A stretch of DNA of 64,000 nucleotides. It comes from Deltaproteobacteria bacterium. GTDB lineage: Bacteria; Myxococcota_A; Polyangia; Polyangiales; Houyiibacteriaceae. The stretch spans positions 558,001-622,000 of the forward strand of contig JAEPMI010000003.1 in the NCBI GenBank assembly GCA_017644045.1, given 5' to 3'. The stretch's first letter is position 1. Each line of letters begins with the position of its first letter. Of this stretch, positions 26,044 through 34,793 are shown one piece after another. Made by a program: the position numbers and the translations under genes. The notes under the pieces were generated by a model that saw nothing but the letters and a program-made list of their open reading frames with translations, had not been told where the DNA came from and made no database searches.

Positions 26044-28329
26044 TCATCCCTCCGGGCACAGCAGCACGCGCGCCGACTCGTTCTCCTCGTCGCATTCCAT
26101 GACTCGCCCCGCGCCGGTGCCGTCGTCGTCGACGACGGCCCAGACGGTGGCGTTCGGGGTGGCCCCGAGGTCGAGGGAGACCGTCGTGCGGGCGCCGGCT
26201 TCGATTCGCTCCATGGTCTGCACGGTGCCGAGCAAGCCTGCCGATTCTTCGTAGAACGAGACCGAGATCCCGGCGGAGGCGCCAAGGCAGCCGGTGTTCA
26301 CGACGTCGACGGTGAGGTTCAACGCAGGGCACATGGTGGCGTCCGCGCGCAGCCCCATGGGCTGCAGGTTCGCGGCGCAGTCGCGGGCTCCATCTGCCGG
26401 TTGGCTGCGGAAGCTGGTGTAGGCGTCGGGCTCGGACATCGGGATGGTGCCATCGTCGTTGACGTTCACACCGCGATAGGCGTTCTGGTTCCAGACGGGG
26501 CGCGCACGACCCCACGTGCCGAGCGGGTGGGACCAGACCTCCACGCCGGCATCCAGGCCATCGGTCACGTCGGAGCTGCTCGAGAGGACGATCTCGGCGC
26601 GCCCGTCGCCGTCCAGGTCCGCGACGACCGGGTACTGGGTGCGCGTGCGCGAGACATGGCGACCGATCAGGAGCACATCGTCGTCGGTCATGAGCCCGTC
26701 GCAGCCAACGCCCACCGGGACGGTGTCGCAATCGGGTTCGGTCCCTGGGAAGATCCGCAGGAATTGTTCGTCCTGATGGACGATCTCGAACCGGCCGTCG
26801 CCGTCGAAGTCGAACGCGGCAGAGCCTGCCGTCCGGGTGCTCGGGTCACTGATGGTGGCCCGCCACAGCTCGCGCAGGTCGGTGCCTTCGAGCTCGAGGA
26901 CCACGTAGACGCTGGCGCCGCTGACTCCGATGTCGAGCTCGCCGTCATCGTTGAAGTCGGCGATGGTCGGGGTGCCACCTCGAGGGAGTCCTTCGATCCC
27001 CGAGAGCGAGTCGATGACGCTGCCGGTCGAATCGATGACGTGGACGGTGCCGTTCGCGACCAACACGACCTCGGGACGGCCGCCATCGAAGTCCGCGATC
27101 CCGTATCGTCCGTCTTGCACGGGGGCCATCCATCGAATGGATCCCGTGAAGTCCACGCCGGCCGTTCCCGTGGTCTCGTATGCCGTGTTGCCCCCGATCA
27201 GCTCGGGGCGGCCGTCGCCATCGAGGTCCGCAACGCAGCTGATGGGCCCGAGCGCGTCCCTTCCCGTGCCGCCCGTGCCTTCCCACAGGAGCGCACCGTT
27301 GGCGTCGAAGATGGCGGCACCGAACACGATCTCCGGGAGACCCTCGCCATCCATGTTGGCGATCGCCACCGAGCCGCTCACGGCGGCGTTGGAGTATGAG
27401 TCGGACGTCCACATCGGCGTCCCGTCTCCGTCGATCGCGATGAGGCGCCCGGTGGTCACCGACTGCACGACGATCTCCGGCAGCCCGTCGCCGTCGATGT
27501 CTCCCAGCGCTGGGTTCGCGGTCCCCTCGGTGCGGTAGGCGATATCGGTCACCGCCCACTTCTCCGCGCCGGTTGCCCCGTCGAGAGCTCGAAGGAGCCC
27601 CGCGCCGGAGTCGGAGGGCGAGCGGTAGGTGTTGATGACGATGTCGGGCGTGCAGTCGCCGTCGAGGTCCCCGACGAGCGGGAGCGACGCCACGTGGATG
27701 AAGTCCGGAGCGTCTGCGGGGTCGTTGGTCGGCCAGTTCGGCGTGCACTCGTCGTCGGTGCAGGTTTCGCCGGTCTGGCACTCGGCGTCGGTGGTGCAGG
27801 CGACGGCCATCCGCCGGCCCCAGCTCACGCGCGGCAGGGCGCCTTCGATGATGCTGGGCGCGGCCGCGCAGGTCGTGTCGGCGAGCGAAGGGACGCAGAC
27901 CGAGAGGGCCGGGTCACACACGAAGCCCGCCTCACAACCGACCGCAGCCGGACCGCAACTGTCGGGCGTGCAGGCCGCTCCCGGAGTGACGCAGCTGCCC
28001 GCGACGCACTCGTCACCGGAGTCGCAGCAGACCGAGTCGGCGCCGCTTCCGCACGGCGCGACACCCTCACAATCGGCGGCGCAGGCACCCTCGACGCAGA
28101 CCTCTCCACCAGCACAGCACGCATCGCCGCAAGTGAGCTCGCCGCTCGCGCAACCGCCGCCGTCGGAGGGGCCACCGTCGTCGCGCGCCCCCCCATCGGT
28201 GCTTCCGCCATCCAGCGTGGCGCCATCGAGCACGGGTCCGGCGTCGTCGTTCGGTGTGACGTCGTCGTCCCCACAGCCGAGGAGAAGGAGTAGCGCCAGA
28301 GGAATGGTTCGCTTCAGTCCGAGTGCCAT
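26044..28329 (-). CDS. FG-GAP/VCBS-repeat lipoprotein
   Basis: 761 aa from ATG 28329, opening a lipoprotein signal (M-A-L-G-L-K-R, lipobox L-L-G-C) followed by a D-G-G-rich stalk. About 60-160 is Cys-rich (C-C-A-G-G-E-V-C type knots). From 200 on there are at least eight FG-GAP calcium-binding units with the motif D-x-D-G-D-x-x-P-E-I (D-L-D-G-D-C-T-P-D-I, D-I-D-G-D-G-L-P-E-I, D-L-D-G-D-G-R-P-E-L and others), probably a seven-bladed propeller. The last 110 residues are a CARDB-like beta domain. Predicted secreted, surface-exposed, Ca-dependent adhesion or lectin-like protein. Confidence 0.88.
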   Translation of the reverse strand: MALGLKRTIPLALLLLLGCGDDDVTPNDDAGPVLDGATLDGGSTDGGARDDGGPSDGGGCASGELTCGDACCAGGEVCVEGACAADCEGVAPCGSGADSVCCDSGDECVAGSCVTPGAACTPDSCGPAAVGCEAGFVCDPALSVCVPSLADTTCAAAPSIIEGALPRVSWGRRMAVACTTDAECQTGETCTDDECTPNWPTNDPADAPDFIHVASLPLVGDLDGDCTPDIVINTYRSPSDSGAGLLRALDGATGAEKWAVTDIAYRTEGTANPALGDIDGDGLPEIVVQSVTTGRLIAIDGDGTPMWTSDSYSNAAVSGSVAIANMDGEGLPEIVFGAAIFDANGALLWEGTGGTGRDALGPISCVADLDGDGRPELIGGNTAYETTGTAGVDFTGSIRWMAPVQDGRYGIADFDGGRPEVVLVANGTVHVIDSTGSVIDSLSGIEGLPRGGTPTIADFNDDGELDIGVSGASVYVVLELEGTDLRELWRATISDPSTRTAGSAAFDFDGDGRFEIVHQDEQFLRIFPGTEPDCDTVPVGVGCDGLMTDDDVLLIGRHVSRTRTQYPVVADLDGDGRAEIVLSSSSDVTDGLDAGVEVWSHPLGTWGRARPVWNQNAYRGVNVNDDGTIPMSEPDAYTSFRSQPADGARDCAANLQPMGLRADATMCPALNLTVDVVNTGCLGASAGISVSFYEESAGLLGTVQTMERIEAGARTTVSLDLGATPNATVWAVVDDDGTGAGRVMECDEENESARVLLCPEG

Positions 28330-28495
28330 GGGGCGACGATATCGCGAATGAATCGCTCTTTGGTGTGTGATGGGACCTCCGCCGTTCACCGGCGAGCGCG
28401 CACGAGCGCTTTCCATGGCGGAGCCGGAGCCGTGTCCCGGCCCACGATTCGAGCCGCGACCAACCTCAGGCCTCGGTGATGGGCATACTCCCACC

Positions 28496-29095
28496 ATGGC
28501 CGACACCAGAGAGCTCAGCATCGAAGAGGCACGAGCCTTTCTGAACGAGCACGTCGCGGCGTTCGATGCCGAGACGGGTCCATGGTTCGACGAGCTGCCC
28601 GACGACGCGGTCATCCCGCTCCACGTCGGTGAGCTACGCGCGGACGAGCTGCGGGTCGCCGACATGCTCTTCGTTCACGGCGACGTCGTACTGACCGGCG
28701 ACCACTCGGATTCCTGGGAGGTGGACCACTCGCTCGTCCTGGTCGTCGGCAACCTGCGCTGCCGGTCGGCCTACGTGACCTGCGAGACGCTCGTGACGGG
28801 CGACGTCGTCGCGGGCCAGTTCGTCTACGCGAACTCCAGCAACGACTACGCCTTCACCGTGGGCGGCACCATGGCCACCAAGCTCTTCGTCGAGGATGGG
28901 ATGGCCAGCTACGCCACAGCGTTCGAAGGCGAAGCGTGGCGCACGATGAACCAGGTGGTGTTCGGCAAGCCGCCCACCATCGCCAAGCGCCCTCGAGAGG
29001 CATGCACCCGAGCGGCAGCCGCTGCGACAGGCCTCGACTCGGCGGCGCTGGACGACCTCGCCGAGCACTTTCTCTTTCCCTCTGCCCGGCGCTGA
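28496..29095 (+). CDS. Beta-helix/polymer-forming-like cytoplasmic protein, unknown
   Basis: 199 aa from ATG 28496. The middle (about 45-140) is a run of short strands with a regular rise, as in left- or right-handed beta-helix or bactofilin-like domains (L-R-V-A-D-M-L-F-V-H-G-D-V-V-L-T-G, L-V-L-V-V-G-N-L-R-C-R-S-A-Y-V-T-C). The N- and C-terminal ends are helical. No signal peptide. Related-looking proteins occur beside immunity clusters, but I cannot name the family. Convergent with the SDR gene across the inverted repeat at 29091-29138. Confidence 0.6.
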   Translation: MADTRELSIEEARAFLNEHVAAFDAETGPWFDELPDDAVIPLHVGELRADELRVADMLFVHGDVVLTGDHSDSWEVDHSLVLVVGNLRCRSAYVTCETLVTGDVVAGQFVYANSSNDYAFTVGGTMATKLFVEDGMASYATAFEGEAWRTMNQVVFGKPPTIAKRPREACTRAAAAATGLDSAALDDLAEHFLFPSARR

Positions 29096-29138
29096 CATCG
29101 GTTGGTTCCAGCTCCGGGTGGAGCGCGCTCCTGTCAGC
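29091..29138. terminator. Inverted repeat spanning two convergent stop codons
   Basis: Arms GCTGACA (29091-29097) and TGTCAGC (29132-29138) contain the stop codons of the + gene and the - gene. Inside them lie a small hairpin GCTCC-GGGT-GGAGC (29111-29124) and the palindrome GGAGCGCGCTCC (29120-29131). Likely a shared terminator region, unproven. Confidence 0.4.
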
Positions 29139-30018
29139 CGAGCTCGAAGGGCGGAACTCGGCGACCGTCGATGTCCGTGAAGCCGTACTCCGCTGCCAGG
29201 TCACCCACGCGCAACACGCTCCCCGTCTTGTCGAACACGTCGGGGTCGGCGAGGAGAGCGGCCACCGCCCGGCCGAGGTAGCGGGGGGACTCGGTGCGGG
29301 CCAGCTCGGGCTTCTCGGTCCAGTGGGCTTCGTCGGTTTCGTGCCCCGCCAAGATCCACTCCGTCCGCATCCAGCCGGGCGAGAGAGCCAGCGATGTCAC
29401 TCCGTGCTCACCCAACTCTGCCGCGGTCGCGATCGCGAGCCGGTTGATGGCCGCCTTGGCCAGGTCGTACATCAGGTTGCCCTTCAGGACCCGGTCGCGA
29501 TCCCAGAACGTCGTCGCCACGATCAGCCCGGTCCCGGCCTCCACCATCGCCGGCGCGACCGCGCGGCTGGCGAGCCAGTGATTGCGTACCCCACGGTCCA
29601 TCATCGCGCCCCACTCGTCGATGTCCCGCTCCCAGAACGGCGCATCGAAGACGGCGTCGAACACCTCGTGCCCGCCCCAGGCGTTGTTGACGAGGAGGTC
29701 CACTCGCCCGTGCTCTCGAAGCACTCGGTCGACCAACGCGCGCACCTCTTCGTCCCGGGTGTGATCGCACCGGTGGGCGATGCCGCGCCCCCCGGCTTCG
29801 TCGACCGCTTCGGCGGTGTCCTCGATCGTTCCGGGCACGGAGTCCAGCGCCGAACGCTGCATGATGTCGCCGTAGACCTCGGGCGTGTCGGTGCGGGTGC
29901 TGCGCCCGGTGACGACGACGGTGGCGCCCGCTGCACCGAGCTCCACCGCAATCCCCCGCCCGGCCCCGCGGCTCGCACCCGTCACCAACGCCACCTTGCC
30001 TTCGCATCTTCGCTTCAT
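29134..30018 (-). CDS. SDR-family oxidoreductase (DHRS1-like)
   Basis: 294 aa from ATG 30018. Cofactor motif T-G-A-S-R-G-A-G-R-G near 14. N-N-A-W-G-G near 108. Catalytic Tyr/Lys in Y-D-L-A-K-A-A; the usual Ser of the triad region is replaced by A-T-T-F. The Arg two residues after T-G (V-T-G-R-S) suggests NADP(H) preference. Long-chain SDRs of the DHRS1 type reduce carbonyl substrates, and the substrate cannot be named here. It lies 38 bases downstream of an AraC regulator on the same strand, probably one transcript. Confidence 0.88.
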   Translation of the reverse strand: MKRRCEGKVALVTGASRGAGRGIAVELGAAGATVVVTGRSTRTDTPEVYGDIMQRSALDSVPGTIEDTAEAVDEAGGRGIAHRCDHTRDEEVRALVDRVLREHGRVDLLVNNAWGGHEVFDAVFDAPFWERDIDEWGAMMDRGVRNHWLASRAVAPAMVEAGTGLIVATTFWDRDRVLKGNLMYDLAKAAINRLAIATAAELGEHGVTSLALSPGWMRTEWILAGHETDEAHWTEKPELARTESPRYLGRAVAALLADPDVFDKTGSVLRVGDLAAEYGFTDIDGRRVPPFELG

Positions 30019-30056
30019 CGCTCGTGCCTCCTTCGGTGCCGCAGCATGGGCAGGGC

Positions 30057-30938
30057 TCACTCGCGAGTCTTGGAAGAACCCGAAGGGCGGCGCTCCAGGA
30101 ATGCCGAAGGGGTCAAACCCGAGAGCGAGCGGAACTCGTTCGCCAGGTGCGCCTGGTCGTAGAACCCCATGTCGACGGCCATCTGGGACCACCGCGGTCG
30201 GGTGGCCGAGCGGAGCGACCGGATGCAGGCCTGGAGCCTCGCGAGCCGACGAAAGGCCCGCGGAGTCAGCCCGACGTCCCGGACGAAGAGCTGCTGCAGC
30301 CGGCGCTCGCCGACCCCCAAGGCACTCGCGACGTCGGCGACGGAGAGTCGGCCGCCGCTGCTTCGCATCAGGGCCACTCCCCGCTCGGCGGTCGCCTCCG
30401 GCCGGTTCGGCGTCGTTCGGCGCACGAGCATCGACTGCAAGGCGTCGGATCTCGCCCAGGGCGTGCGCGAGGCGAAGAGCGCCTCTTGCACCCGCGCTTC
30501 GCTCCCCGGTCCCCAGAGCTCGTCCAGGCTCACGGCGCGGTCGGTGAGCGCTCGGGTCGACACGCCGAAGAGCGCAGGCACGGCGCCTGGTCCCAACGTG
30601 AACGAGAGCCCCTCGAGATGCCCCTCGAGCTCCAGCACGGTCGGCGATGCCGATGGGCCCACGACCCGCACACGAGCGGAGGGGTCACCGCGGACCGTGG
30701 GCGTGTCGCCGAGGTCGACGATCAAGCGGGCGGCGCCGTCCGGCAAGATCCGCTCGGTCCACCGTTCCCCTGTCGGAATGGTCTCCCGATGGGTCGCCAC
30801 CATCTCGACGAGACACGCGAGCTCCGGGCGGACCTCGTGAGCCACCATCGTGCCCGCCGGAAGCGTGCTCTCCGGCGGGTCGACCGGATCGTCGGGGAGC
30901 CGCAGGTACAGGCGCTCGGCCGGCATCGCGGACCACAC
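30057..30938 (-). CDS. AraC-family transcriptional regulator (DUF6597-type N-terminus)
   Basis: 293 aa. The N-terminal region (W-T-E-R-I-L-P-D-G-A-A-R-L-I-V-D-L-G-D) matches the DUF6597-type cupin-like sensor found on many AraC proteins. The C-terminal 100 residues carry the two HTH units: V-A-D-V-A-S-A-L-G-V-G-E-R-R-L-Q-Q-L-F and M-A-V-D-M-G-F-Y-D-Q-A-H-L-A-N-E-F. It precedes and probably controls the SDR gene. ATG at 30938; Met5 (ATG 30926) is an alternative start. Confidence 0.88.
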   Translation of the reverse strand: MWSAMPAERLYLRLPDDPVDPPESTLPAGTMVAHEVRPELACLVEMVATHRETIPTGERWTERILPDGAARLIVDLGDTPTVRGDPSARVRVVGPSASPTVLELEGHLEGLSFTLGPGAVPALFGVSTRALTDRAVSLDELWGPGSEARVQEALFASRTPWARSDALQSMLVRRTTPNRPEATAERGVALMRSSGGRLSVADVASALGVGERRLQQLFVRDVGLTPRAFRRLARLQACIRSLRSATRPRWSQMAVDMGFYDQAHLANEFRSLSGLTPSAFLERRPSGSSKTRE

Positions 30939-31045
30939 CCTAGCAGGTGGGACCCACGGGACGAGCGCTGGTCGAAGTGCGGAAGCGCCGCTCCGAGGAG
31001 CTGCCCAGGTCGCGCCCGGTCAGCTCCTCGGTCGGGATGATGCGA

Positions 31046-33046
31046 TCAGGGCATCACGTATTGGACGGTCAGCTGCGGTCGCTGGTCAGCGGTCGCGTAC
31101 TCGCGTGAGCGGTAGTAGGTCCGATAGCCGGGGCTTCTCAGGCGGAAGGAGATCGCTCCGTCGCCGGCGCGCTCGGCTTCGACGGCCGCCGTGAGCTCGT
31201 CCGTGGTGAAGGTCCCCACCTTGTCCGAGGGCGTCCCGTTGTACCAGAGCCACCAACGGCCGAGCCACTCGGTCTCGGACGCGGGCGCGTTGCTCTGGAT
31301 GATGGTCGTTTCGCCCCAGCTGTCGTCGGTGACGAGGTGTGTGTAGACGTGACCGTCCCCGCCGAAGGCGTAGCCGGAGTACGCGAGCATGGTGAGCGTC
31401 GAGCCCACCACCTCGGCCCCCGCCGGAAGCCCGGAGAGGTCGAAGCGGAGGTACACCTCGCTGGACGTGCGGTCGACGCGGAGGTCCTGGGCGGTCCCCT
31501 GGTTGGACGATCCGCTGACCGTGGCGTCGGCCACCGGCTCGAGGGTGACCGTCGTGATCGGCAGGTAGCCGACCACCAGTCGAGGTCGCTGGCTCTCGTC
31601 GGTGTACTCGCGCGAGCGGTAGTCGGTGTTGTAGCCCGGACTATGCAGCCGCAGGCTGAGGAGCGCGTCGCCATCGGCTTCCCGAGCGACGACGTCGAGC
31701 AGAGCTTCCTGGCCGGTCGAGCCGAGCTGGTCGCGGTCGACGTGGTTGTACCAGAGCCACCAGCTGCCGATGTTCACCCCGTCGGTGGTCGGCTGGTTGT
31801 TCCAGTTCACCGTGGTCTCGCCCCAGCTGTCGTCTTCGACGAACTGGGTGTACACGTTGCCGTTGCCACCAAAGGCGTAGCCACTGAAGGCTTGGGCCTC
31901 GAGGCTGACGCCGCGGATCACCACGTCGGCCGGAACGGCGGCGAGGTCGAAGCGCAGGAACGCCCGCTCGGTGTTCGACCTGGAGTCGGCGACGACGCTG
32001 AACGCCTCGGCCGTGCCGTTGTTCGTGGTGGGCGCGTTCTCGTTCACCGATGCGTCGGCGACTGGCGTGAGCGTGATGGTCGGACAGGCGGTGACGCCGG
32101 TGGTGCCGCCAGTGCATCGGCCGCAGAGGTCGACCACCGCGGACCCGCCCCAGGTTCCTTCGCAGTCCTGTACGCAGTCGTTGGCGGGATCGTCGTCGCA
32201 GGTACCACACATGTCTTCGACGGCGGAGCCGCCCCAGTCGCCCGCACAGTCCTGAACGCAGTCGTTGGTGGAGTCGTCGTCGCAGGTGCCACACATGTCG
32301 AGGCTCGCCGGACCGCCCCAGGCGCCCGCGCAGTCTTGTGCGCAGTCGTTGGAGGGGTCCTCGTCACAGGTGCCGCACATGTCCAGGGCCGCCGGGCCTC
32401 CAGGGACGCCGTTGCAGTCGTTCGGGCAATCGTTGGTCGGGTCGGTGTCGCAGGTCCCGCAGCCATCGAGGGTGGCGGAGCCACCCCAGGTGCCCGCGCA
32501 ATCCTGGGTGCAGTCGTTGGTCGGGTCGGTGTCGCAGGTCCCGCACATGTCGGTCGTCGCCGAGCCACCCGGAGTGCTTGCGCAGTCGCAGTCGTTGCTC
32601 GGGTCCGCGTCACAGGTGCCGCACATGTCTTCCGTCGCGCTGCCGCCCCACTCGTCTGCGCAGTCCTGCACGCAGTCGTTGGTGTCGTCGTCGTCGCAGA
32701 CACCGCACATGTCGGCCGTCGCCGTCCCGCCCCAGTCGCCGGCGCAGTCCTGCAAGCAGTCGTTGCTCGGATCGTCGTCGCAGGTGCCGCACTCGTCCTC
32801 GACGGCCGCGCCACCCCAGTCGCCGGCGCAGTCCTGCACGCAGTCGTTGCTGGGGTCGTCGTCGCAGACGCCGCACATGTCCTCGACACAGTCGGGCGGC
32901 AGCTCCGCGTCGCTCGTTCCGCCATCGCCCACGCCGATGTCCGGGGAGGGGCCGGAGTCCGTCTCGGTCATCCCGCCGTCATCGCCACAACCCGTGACGA
33001 GGAGCGTTGCCAATACGAGGAGCCGAGCAGCCGATAGATACTTCAC
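31046..33046 (-). CDS. Lipoprotein with acidic Cys-rich tandem repeats and two DNRLRE domains
   Basis: 666 aa. Signal M-K-Y-L-S-A-A-R-L-L-V-L with lipobox V-T-G-C, then G-D-D-G-G. Residues about 55-320 hold nine acidic units of about 28 aa, each with C-G-T-C-D-x-D-P-S-N-D-C and D-C-A-G-x-W-G-G, like thrombospondin type 3 Ca-binding repeats. Then come two DNRLRE (CBM96-type) domains, about 325-490 and 495-666, each with F-L/Y-R-F-D-L, G-Y-A-F-G-G-x-G-x-V-Y-T, W-G-E-T-T and Y-R-S-R-E-Y. DNRLRE modules often sit on surface carbohydrate-binding proteins. Downstream of an AT-rich promoter at 33076-33104. Confidence 0.9.
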   Translation of the reverse strand: MKYLSAARLLVLATLLVTGCGDDGGMTETDSGPSPDIGVGDGGTSDAELPPDCVEDMCGVCDDDPSNDCVQDCAGDWGGAAVEDECGTCDDDPSNDCLQDCAGDWGGTATADMCGVCDDDDTNDCVQDCADEWGGSATEDMCGTCDADPSNDCDCASTPGGSATTDMCGTCDTDPTNDCTQDCAGTWGGSATLDGCGTCDTDPTNDCPNDCNGVPGGPAALDMCGTCDEDPSNDCAQDCAGAWGGPASLDMCGTCDDDSTNDCVQDCAGDWGGSAVEDMCGTCDDDPANDCVQDCEGTWGGSAVVDLCGRCTGGTTGVTACPTITLTPVADASVNENAPTTNNGTAEAFSVVADSRSNTERAFLRFDLAAVPADVVIRGVSLEAQAFSGYAFGGNGNVYTQFVEDDSWGETTVNWNNQPTTDGVNIGSWWLWYNHVDRDQLGSTGQEALLDVVAREADGDALLSLRLHSPGYNTDYRSREYTDESQRPRLVVGYLPITTVTLEPVADATVSGSSNQGTAQDLRVDRTSSEVYLRFDLSGLPAGAEVVGSTLTMLAYSGYAFGGDGHVYTHLVTDDSWGETTIIQSNAPASETEWLGRWWLWYNGTPSDKVGTFTTDELTAAVEAERAGDGAISFRLRSPGYRTYYRSREYATADQRPQLTVQYVMP
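32130..32895 (-). repeat. 84-bp tandem repeats encoding acidic Cys-rich units
   Basis: Matching positions of the C-A-G-T-C-C-T-G segment recur with 84-base spacing (for example 32163, 32247 and 32331). One unit is shortened. The array encodes the nine C-G-T-C-D units of the 666-aa lipoprotein. Confidence 0.85.
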
Positions 33047-33075
33047 ACGAGACCTTCCGATACGAGAGAGCTGGG

Positions 33076-33104
33076 ACTATCGGCGCTAGATTTCGTCGTG
33101 TAAA
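33076..33104 (-). promoter_or_regulatory. Candidate sigma-70-type promoter of the DNRLRE lipoprotein gene
   Basis: On the minus strand TTTACA (33104-33099) and GATAGT (33081-33076) are separated by 17 bases, 30 bp before the ATG at 33046. The surrounding 60 bases (33085-33135) are clearly AT-rich in an otherwise GC-rich window. Confidence 0.45.
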
Positions 33105-33153
33105 GATTAATCCAGTATTTATGCGTTCCGATCGGTTAGATCGCGGACCCGCT

Positions 33154-33744
33154 TCACTCCGCGGTCAGCACGATGGGGGCACCCTCGGTCCCTCGGAGGA
33201 CTTCCGTCGGTCGGCCACCTCGGTAGCTGCCTCGCCCACCGATGTGGTGACCGTGTTCTTCCGTGATCGGTCCCGTGACTCTCACTCGCTCTCCCAGGGA
33301 CACCATGCCGGTATCGCTGACCAGGAGTGCGTGCTCGGGATCGACGAGCACGCGACGCCCATCATCGGTCTCGAGAACGAAGGGGCTGATGTCGAGCGTG
33401 GCGAAGCGCCGGCCGACGAACGGGTAGGCGAGGGCGACCGGCATCCCGCTGGGTGAACCGTAGGGGCGCACTCTGCCGACCACCGATGCACGCGCCTCCA
33501 TGCTCAGGACCTGCCGGACGGCCCCGACCCGCTCCCGGTCCTGGATGAGCTCCCCGCGGCGCCACACGAGAGCCAGCGCGACGTAGCCGACGAGACCGCC
33601 GTGCGGAATGAAGAGCCGGATGGGCTCGGCCTCCCACCAGAGGATGGCGAGCAGGAAGAGGTAGAGCGCCGAGACCGAGACGAGGGTCGCGATACCCATG
33701 GGACGAGCGTAGGGGCCGGGGGTGGCCAGGACTCGAGTCGTCAC
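33154..33744 (-). CDS. Membrane protein, partner of the 307-aa protein
   Basis: 196 aa from GTG 33744, which sits one base after the stop of the preceding gene (TGA-C-GTG); an ATG at 33699 would give the more usual M-G-I-A-T-L start. Two hydrophobic segments (L-V-S-V-S-A-L-Y-L-F-L-L-A-I-L-W-W and G-G-L-V-G-Y-V-A-L-A-L-V-W) are followed by a beta-rich cytoplasmic domain (R-V-R-V-T-G-P-I, R-R-V-L-V-D-P-E-H-A-L-L-V). Function unknown. Operon with the upstream 307-aa gene. Confidence 0.65.
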   Translation of the reverse strand: MTTRVLATPGPYARPMGIATLVSVSALYLFLLAILWWEAEPIRLFIPHGGLVGYVALALVWRRGELIQDRERVGAVRQVLSMEARASVVGRVRPYGSPSGMPVALAYPFVGRRFATLDISPFVLETDDGRRVLVDPEHALLVSDTGMVSLGERVRVTGPITEEHGHHIGGRGSYRGGRPTEVLRGTEGAPIVLTAE

Positions 33745-33745
33745 G

Positions 33746-34669
33746 TCAGAGCCCCAGCTGCTCGCGGCCGGCGGCGATGAACGCCTCTCGGTTCTCTTCC
33801 GCGGCGTGGTGGATCATGAAGCCGACGGCGATGCCGGCCGCGAACGTGCCGAGAGCGAGACCACCCATGGCGGCTCCCTCGTGCGCAAAGGCGTGAGCGA
33901 TGTGCGGCGCCTCGACGACGAACTCGGCGATCTTCGCTCCCTTCGCGGCGATGGCCTCCGGCACACCGCTGGTGTCCTGGAGCGCCTCCCCCGCGAAGGT
34001 GCCCTCCATCAGGTCCCCCATCCCCGCGCGGGTGGCGAGGCGAACGGTGGTGCGCGGGAAATCGCCGACCTCCCAGGCTTGTCCGTCGAACCGCGCCGAG
34101 AGCGCTCGGTAGCCAGCGATCGAGTTGTCGGCCTGCTGAACGAGGAACTCGAGCTCGGTGGCGCGCTGCACGTCGCGCGGGGGCGTACCGAGCGCTTCCA
34201 GCTCGCCTGCGAGTCGGTCCCGGGCCGTGGAGATCTGGTCGATGGTGCCCGCGATCCGTCGCTGCGCGGTCTGGCGGATGCCTTCGCGGAGGTCGAGCGT
34301 CACCTGCTCCTGAATGCTCTCGGCCACACTTCCGGCATCCCAGGAGCCGACCTGCTCCGCGAGTGCGGACTCGAGCTCTTCGCGGGAGCTCCCGCCGAGC
34401 GAGGCGACCAGTCGCGGGCTCGCGAGGAGCAGCTGGTTCACCCCGGAGATGCCTGCCCGTTCGTAGGTACGGGCGAGCATGCTCACCGCCTGCTCTTGGC
34501 TGATCCGACCGCCACGAACACGGCGACTGCCCCGCAGCTCGTTGATGCGCCCGGCAGCATCGTCGGCGACCGACGCTGCGCTGGGCTGCGGCGAGGTCTG
34601 CGGCGGTGGCGTCGTGCCATGGCTCTGGATGGTCTGGGGTGTGTTCTTTCGAATGGCGGGAATCGACAT
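33746..34669 (-). CDS. 307-aa helical protein with C-terminal Gly-rich hydrophobic segment, unknown
   Basis: Residues 1-40 are Ser/Pro/Gln/Thr-rich and probably disordered, with no signal peptide. 40-220 are helical and charged, with heptad patterns. The C-terminal part has a His-containing helix (P-H-I-A-H-A-F-A-H-E-G-A-A) and a Gly-rich hydrophobic stretch (G-G-L-A-L-G-T-F-A-A-G-I-A-V-G-F-M-I-H-H). The layout parallels the 519-aa protein at 24365 (disordered start, helices, hydrophobic Gly stretch, His pairs) and each is next to a membrane-protein gene. No homology or function established. Confidence 0.6.
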   Translation of the reverse strand: MSIPAIRKNTPQTIQSHGTTPPPQTSPQPSAASVADDAAGRINELRGSRRVRGGRISQEQAVSMLARTYERAGISGVNQLLLASPRLVASLGGSSREELESALAEQVGSWDAGSVAESIQEQVTLDLREGIRQTAQRRIAGTIDQISTARDRLAGELEALGTPPRDVQRATELEFLVQQADNSIAGYRALSARFDGQAWEVGDFPRTTVRLATRAGMGDLMEGTFAGEALQDTSGVPEAIAAKGAKIAEFVVEAPHIAHAFAHEGAAMGGLALGTFAAGIAVGFMIHHAAEENREAFIAAGREQLGL

Positions 34670-34793
34670 GGGGCCTCCTGCGCTGGGCGCGCATCGGTGG
34701 GTGATGCGGCCCTCTTCGTCCCGGGCGGACTCCAGTTGCGCCGGTGCGGAGAGGTCGCGATGAGGCTGGCCCAGGCCGGCGGTATCTACCGAG

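Noticed and set aside
32130-32895. Repeat array considered as CRISPR
   Set aside because: Units are 84 bases, coding, with no spacer variation pattern. The same applies to the 366-bp and 9-bp arrays.
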